A stretch of DNA of 64,000 nucleotides from Sediminicola sp040566555 (lineage in GTDB: Bacteria; Bacteroidota; Bacteroidia; Flavobacteriales; Flavobacteriaceae): the NCBI RefSeq assembly GCF_040566555.1, contig NZ_JBEWYP010000003.1, positions 310,001 to 374,000 of the forward strand. Direction: 5' to 3'. This document shows positions 50,791 through 59,775 of this stretch, in pieces. The translations under genes and the position numbers were made by a program. Position 1 is the first letter of the stretch, and each line of letters starts with the position of its first letter. Under the pieces are notes generated by a model that worked only from the letters and a program-made list of their open reading frames with translations, was not told the DNA's origin and made no database searches.

Positions 50791-51792
50791 ATGCCTTTAA
50801 GTAACCCCTTCGCAATGAGATATCCCCTAATAGTAGTCCTGACATTTCTTTTTTTAGTACCCTTATCCATGAATTCCCAGTATACGGATGTTATTAATTC
50901 CAATAGACCAGGACAAACCGTGAGTGCTTATGCAGTTGGAAAAAATGTGGTACAAGCAGAAATGGGCGTTACCATGGAAAAGGACGAGCATGTTAGAATG
51001 TTCACCGAATCTGACTTTTTAGGAGGTGATATAGCCCTGAGATATGGTCTGTTTTTTGAGCAATTGGAAATTTCCTACGAAGGTTCATACGTTAAAGAAG
51101 ATATCATTTACACCCAACAGGACCTTGAGGCCACAAGAACGGATTTTACCAGAAATAGATTGGGGTTAAAATATTTACTGTACGATCCCTTTAAAAATCC
51201 AGAGAACAATAAACCTAACCTTTACAGTTGGAAGGCGAATCATGGTTTTAAATTGAAAAATTTGATTCCGGCCATTTCAGTCTATGCAGGAGCCAATTTT
51301 GTTTTGGGAGAAAATCCCTTTTATTCAGGGGATCCAATAGTTTCTCCGCGTGTCATGCTAGCTACCCAGAGTAGGTTATCCTCTAGATTCGTTCTTATTT
51401 CGAATATAGCGTATGACAGAATTGGAACTGATTTTCCAGAAATGAGTTATATCGTTTCTGTTTCACATGCCTTGGGGAATCCTAAATGGAGTGTGTTTCT
51501 TGAACACCAAGGGATCAAAAGTGATCGCTACGCCGATGCTATTGTAAGAACTGGTGTTGCCTATCTATTCAACGAGAATTTTCAAGCAGATCTCAATATT
51601 GCCACCAACTTTAAAGATACCCCATCCAAACAATTTGGGACCATAGGTTTTTCATACCGATTGGATATGCATAAAGACGAGCTGATGCCCATAGAAGACC
51701 AAAAGGATGGAGAGAATGGAAAGATCAATTCCAGCAGTATGAAAAAATCCAAAAAGAAGAATAAAAAGAAGAATGATGAGATTGACTTCTAA
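50791..51792 (+). CDS. Predicted outer-membrane transporter-like beta-barrel protein
   Basis: A 333-residue protein with a signal peptide (RYPLIVVLTFLFLVPLSMNSQ). The mature part begins YTDVINSNRPGQTVSAYAVGKNVVQAE, typical of the phenol-degradation MetA-like transporter family of outer-membrane proteins, and continues as alternating beta strands. The C terminus is very basic (SSMKKSKKKNKKKNDEI). ATG 50815 (MRYPL) is an alternative start to 50791. It diverges from DUF4834; function unknown. Confidence 0.75.
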   Translation: MPLSNPFAMRYPLIVVLTFLFLVPLSMNSQYTDVINSNRPGQTVSAYAVGKNVVQAEMGVTMEKDEHVRMFTESDFLGGDIALRYGLFFEQLEISYEGSYVKEDIIYTQQDLEATRTDFTRNRLGLKYLLYDPFKNPENNKPNLYSWKANHGFKLKNLIPAISVYAGANFVLGENPFYSGDPIVSPRVMLATQSRLSSRFVLISNIAYDRIGTDFPEMSYIVSVSHALGNPKWSVFLEHQGIKSDRYADAIVRTGVAYLFNENFQADLNIATNFKDTPSKQFGTIGFSYRLDMHKDELMPIEDQKDGENGKINSSSMKKSKKKNKKKNDEIDF

Positions 51793-51900
51793 GTGAAGAA
51801 GACAAAAAATTAGGTAGATCATCAATTAACAGCAATTATTGGAGTGGTATTTTATTCTATTGATTAATATTACTAATATTGACGATAGAAAACATATACG

Positions 51901-53022
51901 ATGATCACGATAAAAGAAGCTATCTCTAAAACTGATTTAAAGAAGTTTGTTACCTTTCCTTTTACCCTTTATAAAGATTCACCATATTGGGTACCTCCTA
52001 TTATAAATGATGAATTAGCATCTTTCGATAAAAGTAAAAACCCGGTGTTCAAAGATGCTGACGCATGGTTCTTTTTGGCCTACAAAGGTGACCAAATCGT
52101 TGGACGGGTTGCCGCAATAATCAATAGAATAGAGGTCAACCAACAAAAAGTTAGCAAAATGCGCTTTGGATGGTTCGATTTCATTGACGATTTTGAGGTT
52201 TCTGGTGCTTTATTGGACAAGGTTGCTGAAATAGGCAAGCAGCATCAGTTGGAATATATGGAAGGCCCTGTTGGATTCTCCAATATGGATAAGGTAGGAG
52301 TTTTGACCGAAGGTTTTGATCATATAGGCACCATGATTACCTGGTACAATCACCCATATTATGTATCGCACTTTGAACATTTTGGTTTTGTAAAGGAAAA
52401 GGAATATGCCGAAAACAAATTCCCGTTTTCCAATGCCGACCCTATATTTTTTGAAAAGGCCAATGAATTGGTCAAACGTAGATACGGGGTAAAGGCGATC
52501 AATTTTACCAAGACCAAGGACGTAATGCCCATGGCCGACAAGATGTTTGATCTCTTCAATGAGAGCTATGCCAAACTTTCTTCTTTTGTGCCCATTACGG
52601 ATATTCAGAAAGAATATTTCAAAAAGAAATACATCAGTTTTATCAATCCTGAGTACATCAAATTTGTTGTGGACAAGGATGATAAGCTCATTGCGTTCGG
52701 AATTGTGATGCCGTCTTTCTCCGAGGCCCTACAGAAAGCCAATGGAAAACTTTTCCCATTTGGGATCTACCATTTACTCAAGGCTAAAAAACAGAGTAAG
52801 GACGTAATTTTTTACTTGATTGGGGTAGACCCGGAATATCAAAACAAGGGGGTAACCGCAGTAATATTCAGCGAATATCACAAAACCTTCTCCAAAAAGG
52901 GAATTGAATATTGTTACAGGACCCCTGAATTGGAAGATAATGTGGCCATCCGTCAACTTTGGAAACACTTTGATCCAAAAATTTATAAACGACGCAAAAC
53001 TTTCAGGAAGAACCTAAAGTAA
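51901..53022 (+). CDS. GNAT-fold N-acyltransferase-like protein
   Basis: A 373-residue protein whose C-terminal region (about 225-373) includes VDPEYQNKGVTAVIFSEYHK, an acyl-CoA-binding GNAT-type loop. The N-terminal half carries SPYWVPPIINDE, VGRVAAIINR and YMEGPVGFSNMDKVGVLTEGFD, the pattern I associate from memory with large GNAT proteins that include bacterial ceramide synthase. It converges on the alpha-oxoamine synthase and lies near the cysteate-synthase-like gene, so N-acylation of capnine is an attractive role. Homology to ceramide synthase cannot be verified here. Confidence 0.65.
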   Translation: MITIKEAISKTDLKKFVTFPFTLYKDSPYWVPPIINDELASFDKSKNPVFKDADAWFFLAYKGDQIVGRVAAIINRIEVNQQKVSKMRFGWFDFIDDFEVSGALLDKVAEIGKQHQLEYMEGPVGFSNMDKVGVLTEGFDHIGTMITWYNHPYYVSHFEHFGFVKEKEYAENKFPFSNADPIFFEKANELVKRRYGVKAINFTKTKDVMPMADKMFDLFNESYAKLSSFVPITDIQKEYFKKKYISFINPEYIKFVVDKDDKLIAFGIVMPSFSEALQKANGKLFPFGIYHLLKAKKQSKDVIFYLIGVDPEYQNKGVTAVIFSEYHKTFSKKGIEYCYRTPELEDNVAIRQLWKHFDPKIYKRRKTFRKNLK

Positions 53023-53035
53023 AAAGCATAACAAA

Positions 53036-53073
53036 TAAAAAATCCCATATTCTTGAATATGGGATTTTTTTAT
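53036..53073. terminator. Bidirectional terminator between acyltransferase and oxoamine synthase genes
   Basis: AAAAAATCCCATATTC (53037-53052) pairs with GAATATGGGATTTTTT (53055-53070), a 16-bp stem with a 2-nt nominal loop, flanked by A and T tracts. Confidence 0.88.
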
Positions 53074-53094
53074 ATTACAATTTAAGGTTGTCAA

Positions 53095-54354
53095 CTATTC
53101 GCCCATTGCTGCTGCAACTGCTGCTGATAATCTCTTATAAGTTCCATTTTCCAATCGCTCACGGATAGCTGAAAATGCCTCTAAAGTTTCATTGATATCG
53201 TCCATGGTGTGTGTTGCCGTTGGAATCATTCTTAAAAGAATTAACCCTTTAGGAATTACCGGATATACTACTATTGAACAGAAAATACCATAGTTTTCCC
53301 TAAGGTCTTTTACCAAGGCCATAGCCTCAGGAATACTACCGTTCAGATAAACTGGCGTCACACAACTAGTTGTGGTCCCAATATCAAAACCTCTTTCTTT
53401 TAAACCGTTTTGAAGTGCATCAACATTTTCCCAAAGCTTAGCTTTAAGCTGTGGCATAGTACGCAACATATCCAAACGTTTCAAAGCTCCCTTCACATAG
53501 ATCATCGGCAATGATTTTGCGAACATCTGTGAACGAAGATTATATTTTAAATAATCAATAATTTCCTTATCTGCAGCCAAGAAAGCTCCAATACCTGCCA
53601 TGGATTTAGCAAAAGTGGCGAAGTATACATCGATACCATCCTGAATCCCCTGCTCTTCACCAGCACCAGCGCCAGTTTCACCCAAAGTTCCAAATCCGTG
53701 GGCATCGTCCACTAAAAATCTGAAGTTGAATTTTTCCTTAAGGGCTACAATCTCTTTCAGTTTTCCTTGTTCCCCGCGCATACCGAAAACACCTTCAGAG
53801 ATCACTAAAATACCTCCCCCAGTCTGTTCTGCCATTTTTGTGGCGCGTTCCAAGTTCTTCTCAAGACTATCGATGTCATTGTGCTTAAACGTAAAACGTT
53901 TACCCATGTGCAACCTCACCCCATCAATAATACAGGCGTGGGCATCAACATCATATACAATAATATCGTCTTTGGAAACCAAAGCGTCAATGGTGGACAA
54001 AATCCCCTGATAACCAAAGTTCAATAGATATGCCGATTCCTTATTCACAAATGCGGCCAGTTCGGCCTCCAATTGCTCATGAAAATCAGTATGACCACTC
54101 ATCATCCTTGCCCCCATTGGGAAGGCAGCACCGTATTCAGCTGCTGCATCTCCATCTACCTTTTTTATTTCGGGTAAATTGGCGAGGCCTAAGTAATCAT
54201 TGATACTCCAGGTAATTACTTCTTTACCTTGAAATTTCATTCTATTGGAGATAGGTCCTTCCAATTTTGGAAACACAAAATATCCCTCTGCTTGGGAAGC
54301 CCACTTACCTAGTGGTCCCTTATTCTCAATTATTCTATCAAATAAGTCTCTCAT
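53095..54354 (-). CDS. Alpha-oxoamine synthase: serine palmitoyltransferase / cysteate fatty acyl transferase type
   Basis: A 419-residue PLP enzyme of the alpha-oxoamine synthase family, which condenses an amino acid with an acyl thioester and releases CO2. Seen: SINDYLGL, GHTDFHEQLE, DDAHGFGTLGETG (PLP-ring residues Asp and His) and the PLP lysine in ATFAKSMAGIGAF. Length and features fit serine palmitoyltransferase, and the cysteate-using CFAT of sulfonolipid synthesis, better than glycine C-acetyltransferase. The adjacent cysteate-synthase-like gene favours cysteate as substrate, giving 3-keto-capnine. An own -7 box is at 54384-54377. Confidence 0.82.
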   Translation of the reverse strand: MRDLFDRIIENKGPLGKWASQAEGYFVFPKLEGPISNRMKFQGKEVITWSINDYLGLANLPEIKKVDGDAAAEYGAAFPMGARMMSGHTDFHEQLEAELAAFVNKESAYLLNFGYQGILSTIDALVSKDDIIVYDVDAHACIIDGVRLHMGKRFTFKHNDIDSLEKNLERATKMAEQTGGGILVISEGVFGMRGEQGKLKEIVALKEKFNFRFLVDDAHGFGTLGETGAGAGEEQGIQDGIDVYFATFAKSMAGIGAFLAADKEIIDYLKYNLRSQMFAKSLPMIYVKGALKRLDMLRTMPQLKAKLWENVDALQNGLKERGFDIGTTTSCVTPVYLNGSIPEAMALVKDLRENYGIFCSIVVYPVIPKGLILLRMIPTATHTMDDINETLEAFSAIRERLENGTYKRLSAAVAAAMGE

Positions 54355-54376
54355 TTAGACTGCTTAGTTTAGATGG

Positions 54377-54384
54377 CAAAAGTA
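54377..54384 (-). promoter_or_regulatory. -7 box (TACTTTTG) before the oxoamine synthase
   Basis: On the minus strand TACTTTTG (54384-54377) fits the consensus and lies 22 bases before the ATG at 54354. No TTG at the right distance. It follows the terminator at 54430-54460, so the gene may be separately transcribed. Confidence 0.4.
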
Positions 54385-54428
54385 TAGATTTTTAACAAGG
54401 TTTCATAAATTATTTTCAGGTATCAACA

Positions 54429-54462
54429 AAAAAGCAATGACTTGTGCAGTCATTGCTTTTAA
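54429..54462 (-). terminator. Hairpin between cysteate-synthase-like gene and oxoamine synthase
   Basis: AAAAGCAATGACT (54430-54442) pairs with AGTCATTGCTTTT (54448-54460) around a 5-nt loop. On the minus strand it lies just after the stop codon of the gene ending at 54483. Confidence 0.85.
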
Positions 54463-54482
54463 TATAACCTTCATAAGGCTCC

Positions 54483-55532
54483 TTATTTTACGTATTGTAT
54501 TTCTTGGGGCTCGGATTCATGTTTTGTATCAAAGAATCCTTGATCCTCCATCCATTGGTCACTATAAATCTTACTCATGTACCTTGAACCGTGATCTGGA
54601 AATATAACAACAACATTGCTATCCTTTCCAAATTCCCCATTTTCATCCAACTGCTTAACGGCTTGCATTACGGCTCCGCTAGTGTACCCTACGAACATCC
54701 CTTCAGTTCTTGAAATCTCCCTGGCAGTATGAGCACTTTCCTCATCGGTGACCTTGATGAATTCATCTATTACATCGAAGTTGGTGGAAGAAGGAATTAA
54801 ATTTTTACCCAAACCTTCAATTCTGTAAGGGTATATTTCATTGGAGTCAAATTCTCTGGTCTCATGGTATTTTTTTAATACAGAACCAAAGGCATCAACA
54901 CCTATTATTTTAATATTTGGATTTTTCTCTTTTAAAAAGCGTGCGGTCCCGGAGATAGTTCCACCAGTTCCACTACAAGCCACTAAATGGGTAATGTTGC
55001 CGTTGGTCTGGTTCCAAATTTCCGGACCAGTACTACGGTAGTGGGCCTCAGCATTTAATTCATTGAAATACTGGTTGATATAGATAGAACCTTTTACCTC
55101 ATTGTGAAGTCTTTTTGCAACTTCATAATACGATCTTGGGTCATCTGCACTAACATGGGCCGGACATACATACACCTTGGCTCCCATGGAACGAAGCATG
55201 TCTATTTTGTCCTTTGAGGATTTAGAGCTAACGGCAAGAATACACTCATAACCTTTAATGATGCTCACCATAGCAATACTAAAACCTGTATTTCCTGATG
55301 TTGTCTCAATAATGGTACTGTCCTTGGTAAGGATACCCTTTCTTTCAGCTTCTTCTATAATATAGGCAGCAATTCTGTCCTTTGAAGAATGCCCGGGATT
55401 AAAGGCTTCTACCTTCGCGTAGAAGTTGCCTGTAAGACCTGATGCAATTTTATTTAATTTGACTAGAGGGGTGTTTCCTATGAGTTCTAGGACGTTGTTG
55501 TAAGCGTTTATCTTATTTTCCATAAAGGTCAT
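54483..55532 (-). CDS. Cysteine-synthase-family enzyme, probable cysteate synthase
   Basis: A 349-residue fold-type II PLP enzyme. The PLP lysine is in GHSSKDRIAAY, the substrate loop is ETTSGNTGFSIAMV and the phosphate-binding loop is SGTGGTISGTARFL; the end is extended relative to CysK by a short C-terminal tail (WMEDQGFFDTKHESEP). It belongs to the O-acetylserine/cystathionine-beta-synthase group; its location next to a serine palmitoyltransferase-like gene suggests the cysteate synthase type, which joins O-phosphoserine and sulfite. Ordinary cysteine synthase is the alternative. A -7-like TAATTTTG lies at 55593-55586. Confidence 0.75.
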   Translation of the reverse strand: MTFMENKINAYNNVLELIGNTPLVKLNKIASGLTGNFYAKVEAFNPGHSSKDRIAAYIIEEAERKGILTKDSTIIETTSGNTGFSIAMVSIIKGYECILAVSSKSSKDKIDMLRSMGAKVYVCPAHVSADDPRSYYEVAKRLHNEVKGSIYINQYFNELNAEAHYRSTGPEIWNQTNGNITHLVACSGTGGTISGTARFLKEKNPNIKIIGVDAFGSVLKKYHETREFDSNEIYPYRIEGLGKNLIPSSTNFDVIDEFIKVTDEESAHTAREISRTEGMFVGYTSGAVMQAVKQLDENGEFGKDSNVVVIFPDHGSRYMSKIYSDQWMEDQGFFDTKHESEPQEIQYVK

Positions 55533-55608
55533 CTAAGTTAGAATCTATTAGTCTATTGATTGTAAGATTAATAAAGTTCCAACCGCAAAATTAATTATTT
55601 TTTTCAAA

Positions 55609-57756
55609 TTAATCGATTTTACCCTCTAAATCTAATAAAAAGGTGTATTCCTTGGCTACCTCTTTAAGAGACTCAAACCTACCGGAAGCCCCACCATGAC
55701 CTGCATCCATGTTGATATTGAACAATAAAATATTAGTGTCAGTTTTATGTGTTCTAAGCTTGGCAACCCACTTAGCTGGCTCCCAATATTGCACTTGGGA
55801 ATCATGCAACCCTGTAATTACATACATATTGGGATAATCATGGGTGGTTACATTATCATAAGGGGAATATGATTTTATGTAGTCATAAAATTCCTTTTCA
55901 TTAGGATTACCCCACTCATCATACTCTCCGGTAGTTAAAGGTATGGATTCATCCAGCATCGTTGTGACCACATCCACAAATGGTACAGCCGCAATGATGC
56001 CATTGTATAGTTCCGGTGCCATGTTTGCAATTGCACCCATTAGTAACCCCCCTGCAGATCCTCCTTCGGCATAAAGGTGATCCTTACTGGTAAATTTATT
56101 ATCTATCAGAAATTTGGAGGCATCGATAAAATCCGTGAACGTATTTTTCTTTTTGAGCAGTTTGCCATCCTCGTACCATTTTCTGCCGAGGTATTCCCCT
56201 CCCCTAGCATGTACAATGCAATAAATAAAGCCCCTATCCAAAAGACTCAAGCGAACCGTGGAAAAATAGGGATCCAACGTATAACCATAGGAGGCATAGG
56301 CATATTGTAACAACGGACTGGTACCATCCAACTTGGTATCTTTATGATATACCATGGAAATAGGAATTTTAACCCCATCCTGGGCAGTGGCCCATACTCT
56401 TTTGGACCTATAATTCTCCTTATTGAACTTCCCTCCAAGAACTTCCTGTTCTTTTTTGACCACCTTCTCCTTTGTCCTCATATTAAAATCAATGATAGAA
56501 CTAGGAGTGGTAAGTGCGTTGTACCCGTATCTTAAAACTTCCGTATCAAAATCTGGATTTGTACTCACATAAGCCGTATAGGTTTCGTTATCAAAAGGCA
56601 AATAGTAGCTTTCATTATTGTCCCATCTGGTAATCTTAAGATTATTGAGCCCATTTTCACGTTCCGATAAAACGTAGTAGTCCTTAAATATATCCACATC
56701 TTCCAGTAGTACATGATCCCTATGAGGAATAAACTCCTTCCAATTTTTGGATAAGGTGTTCTCCTCCTCCACTTTCATCAATTTAAAATTGGTGGCACCA
56801 TCTTTATTGGTCATTACGTAAAAATAGTCTTCATAATGGGCAATGGAATACTCCAAACCCCTTTTCCTTGGGGAGAATACCTTAAATTTTGCAGTCGGGT
56901 CATCAGCCTTCAGAAACCGGTATTCGGAAGTAAGTGTACTCGATGACCCTATGATAATATATTTCTTGGATTTGGATTTGTAAACGTAGGTATTGAAAGT
57001 TTCGTCCGCTTCATGAAACACCAAAACATCACTTTCTGTAGGGGTCCCAAGCACATGCCTATAAATTTTATCTGATCGAAGGGTAACCGGATCCTTCTTG
57101 GCATAAAATAAGGTCTTATTATCATTGGCCCAAACAGCCCCTCCAGTTGTATTTTCAATTTTATCGGGATAAATTTCCCCTGTTTTCAAGTTTTTTATCC
57201 TTAATTGATATTGCCTTCTGGAAAAGGTGTCCACGCCAAAGGCCGCCAAATTATTATCGGTACTAATGGCCAATCCCCCTAAATTAAAATATTCATGTCC
57301 TTCCGCAAGAAGGTTACAGTCAAATATAATCTCCTCAGGGGCATCCTCTTTTCCTTTGCGCCTGGAATAAATGGGATAGTCCCTTGCCGTTTCATATCTT
57401 GTAAAATACCAGTAACCATTTTGCTTATATGGCACAGAAGAATCATCCTCTTTTATACGGGATTTCATTTCCTCAAAAAGAGTGGTTTGAAATTCTTTTG
57501 TATGGGCGGTATGTTCATTATAATACGCATTTTCCTGCTCTAGATAAGCTATAACCTCAGGATTCTCTCTATCGTTCAACCAATAATAGTTGTCTATTCT
57601 AACATCACCGTGTTTTACTAGTTCCGTTGGTATTTTCTTTGCGTTTGGTGCTTTTATATCTACCATTTCTTTTCTGTTATTTTGACAAGAAGCTGCAAAG
57701 CTAAGACTTAATAAAAAAACTAATTCCTTTTTTTCCAAGAGTCTCATAAAAATCAT
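55609..57756 (-). CDS. S9 family peptidase (oligopeptidase B-like), lipoprotein
   Basis: A 715-residue serine peptidase with an N-terminal beta-propeller (about 50-430) and a C-terminal alpha/beta hydrolase domain. Catalytic triad: Ser in EGGSAGGLLMG, Asp in TGLHDSQVQYWEP and His in DAGHGGASG. The N terminus has a lipoprotein signal with lipobox FAASC, Cys near residue 24, so it is exported and lipid-anchored. Best fit is oligopeptidase B, cleaving peptides after basic residues; the family also includes prolyl oligopeptidase. ATG 57756 or 57747 could start it. It diverges from ebfC. Confidence 0.88.
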   Translation of the reverse strand: MIFMRLLEKKELVFLLSLSFAASCQNNRKEMVDIKAPNAKKIPTELVKHGDVRIDNYYWLNDRENPEVIAYLEQENAYYNEHTAHTKEFQTTLFEEMKSRIKEDDSSVPYKQNGYWYFTRYETARDYPIYSRRKGKEDAPEEIIFDCNLLAEGHEYFNLGGLAISTDNNLAAFGVDTFSRRQYQLRIKNLKTGEIYPDKIENTTGGAVWANDNKTLFYAKKDPVTLRSDKIYRHVLGTPTESDVLVFHEADETFNTYVYKSKSKKYIIIGSSSTLTSEYRFLKADDPTAKFKVFSPRKRGLEYSIAHYEDYFYVMTNKDGATNFKLMKVEEENTLSKNWKEFIPHRDHVLLEDVDIFKDYYVLSERENGLNNLKITRWDNNESYYLPFDNETYTAYVSTNPDFDTEVLRYGYNALTTPSSIIDFNMRTKEKVVKKEQEVLGGKFNKENYRSKRVWATAQDGVKIPISMVYHKDTKLDGTSPLLQYAYASYGYTLDPYFSTVRLSLLDRGFIYCIVHARGGEYLGRKWYEDGKLLKKKNTFTDFIDASKFLIDNKFTSKDHLYAEGGSAGGLLMGAIANMAPELYNGIIAAVPFVDVVTTMLDESIPLTTGEYDEWGNPNEKEFYDYIKSYSPYDNVTTHDYPNMYVITGLHDSQVQYWEPAKWVAKLRTHKTDTNILLFNINMDAGHGGASGRFESLKEVAKEYTFLLDLEGKID

Positions 57757-57775
57757 GTTTGTCCGAACAATTTAG

Positions 57776-57783
57776 TAATTTTG
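57776..57783 (+). promoter_or_regulatory. -7 box (TAATTTTG) before ebfC
   Basis: TAATTTTG fits the consensus and lies 25 bases before the ATG at 57809. A TTTG at 57758-57761 gives a spacer of 14, shorter than usual. Confidence 0.35.
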
Positions 57784-57808
57784 AATTCGAATAGAAAAAA
57801 AAGAAATT

Positions 57809-58135
57809 ATGTTTGGAGATTTAATGGGAATGATGGGAAAATTAAAAGAAACCCAAGAAAAAGTAAAGGCCACGAAAGAAAGGTTGAACCATGTTTCATT
57901 GGAAGAGAAATCATCAGATGATCTTTTAAAAGTGACCATCACGGCCAATAGAAAAATAAAGTCCATCCAGATTGATGATAGCCTATTGGCAGATAAAGAA
58001 CAATTGGAAGACTACCTTATCCTTACCCTGAACAAGGCAATAGAAAGGGCTACGGAAGTAAATGAAGCAGAGCTTGCGGCCGTTGCAAAAGAAGGTATGC
58101 CCAATATCCCAGGTATGGACGCTTTTCTCAAGTAA
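57809..58135 (+). CDS. ebfC: YbaB/EbfC nucleoid-associated protein
   Basis: A 108-residue DNA-binding protein of the YbaB/EbfC family. It starts MFGDLMGMMGKLKETQEKVKATK with a coiled-coil segment, followed by a mixed domain LLKVTITANRKIKSIQIDDSLL and a C-terminal helical end ending GMPNIPGMDAFLK. These proteins dimerise and bind DNA. No recR or dnaX adjacent, as is common in other phyla. Confidence 0.88.
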   Translation: MFGDLMGMMGKLKETQEKVKATKERLNHVSLEEKSSDDLLKVTITANRKIKSIQIDDSLLADKEQLEDYLILTLNKAIERATEVNEAELAAVAKEGMPNIPGMDAFLK

Positions 58136-58419
58136 ATAAAAGCTCTAATTCACAACAGGAAATTTGTTCTCCTATTGAATAAAAATGGGGTTTACCACTT
58201 ATGTATAGTATAAACCCCAATGATATTCCTAAACCAATTCTCTGGGAACCGAAAGAATAGGAGTACAATGGCTTAAGTATCTTTGATAGTAGAATATCAG
58301 TAAACGATCCACTTCCGAGAATTAAAATGTAATGAAGTTAATTTCCTAAAAGTTATTTGGGTTTAAATAAAAGAACACAACCAAAAGTTTAGTATTTTTA
58401 GAAAAAAGCCGGAACGTAC
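58136..58419. other. 284-base intergenic gap with hairpin
   Basis: No convincing reading frame. A 9-bp perfect stem TGGGGTTTA (58186-58194) with TAAACCCCA (58211-58219) and a 16-nt loop lies 50 bases after ebfC; it is not followed by a T tract, so terminator status is doubtful. No consensus promoter was recognised before the YegP-like gene. Confidence 0.45.
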
Positions 58420-58743
58420 ATGATAGAGATAAAGAAACATAATGAAAATGCGTACAGATTTAAGGTAAGTACTTCTTCTGGAAATACTATTTTGGAAAGT
58501 ATTGATTTCCCAAATAGTGAGGATATAAAAAAGTTAGTGACGGAGCTTCAAGAGTCCATTAATGAAAGAAAAATATTTGAACGAAAAACCGATCACAGCG
58601 GCAAATTTCTATTCCATTTAAAAAACAGGGAAGGACAATTTATTGGCAGCAGTCAACTCTATAGTTCCGAGGCCGGAATGGAAAATGGTATCAAAAATTT
58701 AAAAACGTACTTTGATACCATCTCCAACGTGCCTGAGTTATAA
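58420..58743 (+). CDS. YegP-like DUF1508 protein
   Basis: A 107-residue protein with two copies of the small DUF1508 domain: AYRFKVSTSSGNTILESIDFPN in the first half and KFLFHLKNREGQFIGSSQLYSS in the second, the beta-alpha layout of YegP. Role unknown; E. coli YegP is a small soluble protein. Its stop codon overlaps the convergent threonine aldolase gene by 6 bases, with no terminator between. Confidence 0.8.
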   Translation: MIEIKKHNENAYRFKVSTSSGNTILESIDFPNSEDIKKLVTELQESINERKIFERKTDHSGKFLFHLKNREGQFIGSSQLYSSEAGMENGIKNLKTYFDTISNVPEL

Positions 58744-59760
58744 ACTTTTCAGAATCTTCAGAAATTCTTCATGTTGATTATCGGTATAATCCAAATGGGT
58801 CACAATTCGCAATTTCCCTTGACCCATTCCTATTAAATGTACGTTTCTATCTTTTAGTTTCTGCACAAAAGTTTCAGCACTCATTAAGGCATCATCGATC
58901 TCAAAAATAATTATATTGGTCTCTATGGGCTCTACCTTTTTTATAAATGCCAATTGATTGAGCAAATTACCAATTTCATCTGCTTTTTTGTGGTCTTCCG
59001 CCAAGCGTTCCAACTGATGGTCTAGTGCGTAAATCCCTGCGGCTGCCAAAAAACCAGCTTGCCTCATTCCTCCACCCAATACTTTTCGAACTCTAATCGC
59101 TTTCTGAATTAGTGCGGCATCACCTACCAATACAGAACCTACAGGACATCCCAGCCCTTTACTGAGACAAACACTAATGGTATCGAACAGTTCTCCATAT
59201 TGTTTGGGGCTTTCATTTTTTGCAACCAATGCATTCCATAACCGGGCACCATCCAAATGATAGGCAAGCCCATGGGAATCACAAACTTTTCTGATCTCCT
59301 GTAATTCTTCAAAATCCCAGCAAGCGCCGCCCCCTTTATTAGTAGTGTTCTCCACGCAAACCAACGTTGTTAAAGGGCTATGGTAAAAATCTGGAGGGTT
59401 TATGGAAGCTTCCACTTGAGCAGCCGTCATCATACCCCTATGGCCATCTACCAACTTGCAGGACACTCCACTATTAAAGCTAATACCACCACCTTCGTAA
59501 TTATAGATATGGGCATATTTATCGCAAATTAACTGTTCTGCTGGTTGTGTATGCAACTTTATGGCCGCCTGGTTGGTCATGGTGCCACTGGGAAAGTAAA
59601 GGGCAGCTTCCATTCCAAACATGGCCGCAACCTTTTCCTCCAAGGCGTTTACCGAAGGATCTGCCTTAAATACATCATCCCCTACTTTTGCGGACATCAT
59701 GGCATCCAACATTCCAGGGGTAGGTTTAGTTACCGTATCACTTATCAAATTTATTTCCAA
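58738..59760 (-). CDS. Low-specificity L-threonine aldolase
   Basis: A 340-residue PLP enzyme that cleaves L-threonine and L-allo-threonine to glycine and acetaldehyde. The start motif ISDTVTKPTPGMLDAM, the substrate-binding GTMTNQAAI, LDGARLWNA with the PLP Asp and the PLP lysine in SVCLSKGLGCPVGS are intact. No in-frame ATG precedes the conserved N terminus: upstream the frame ends in TAA, so the TTG at 59760 appears to be the start. It is 15 bases after the zinc protease gene and probably co-transcribed leftward. Confidence 0.92.
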   Translation of the reverse strand: MEINLISDTVTKPTPGMLDAMMSAKVGDDVFKADPSVNALEEKVAAMFGMEAALYFPSGTMTNQAAIKLHTQPAEQLICDKYAHIYNYEGGGISFNSGVSCKLVDGHRGMMTAAQVEASINPPDFYHSPLTTLVCVENTTNKGGGACWDFEELQEIRKVCDSHGLAYHLDGARLWNALVAKNESPKQYGELFDTISVCLSKGLGCPVGSVLVGDAALIQKAIRVRKVLGGGMRQAGFLAAAGIYALDHQLERLAEDHKKADEIGNLLNQLAFIKKVEPIETNIIIFEIDDALMSAETFVQKLKDRNVHLIGMGQGKLRIVTHLDYTDNQHEEFLKILKSL

Positions 59761-59775
59761 AATATCACTGTAATT

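Noticed and set aside
53095..54354. Glycine C-acetyltransferase (KBL) or BioF
   Set aside because: Same superfamily, but no threonine dehydrogenase or biotin gene is adjacent, whereas a cysteate-synthase-like gene is; kept as the alternative only.
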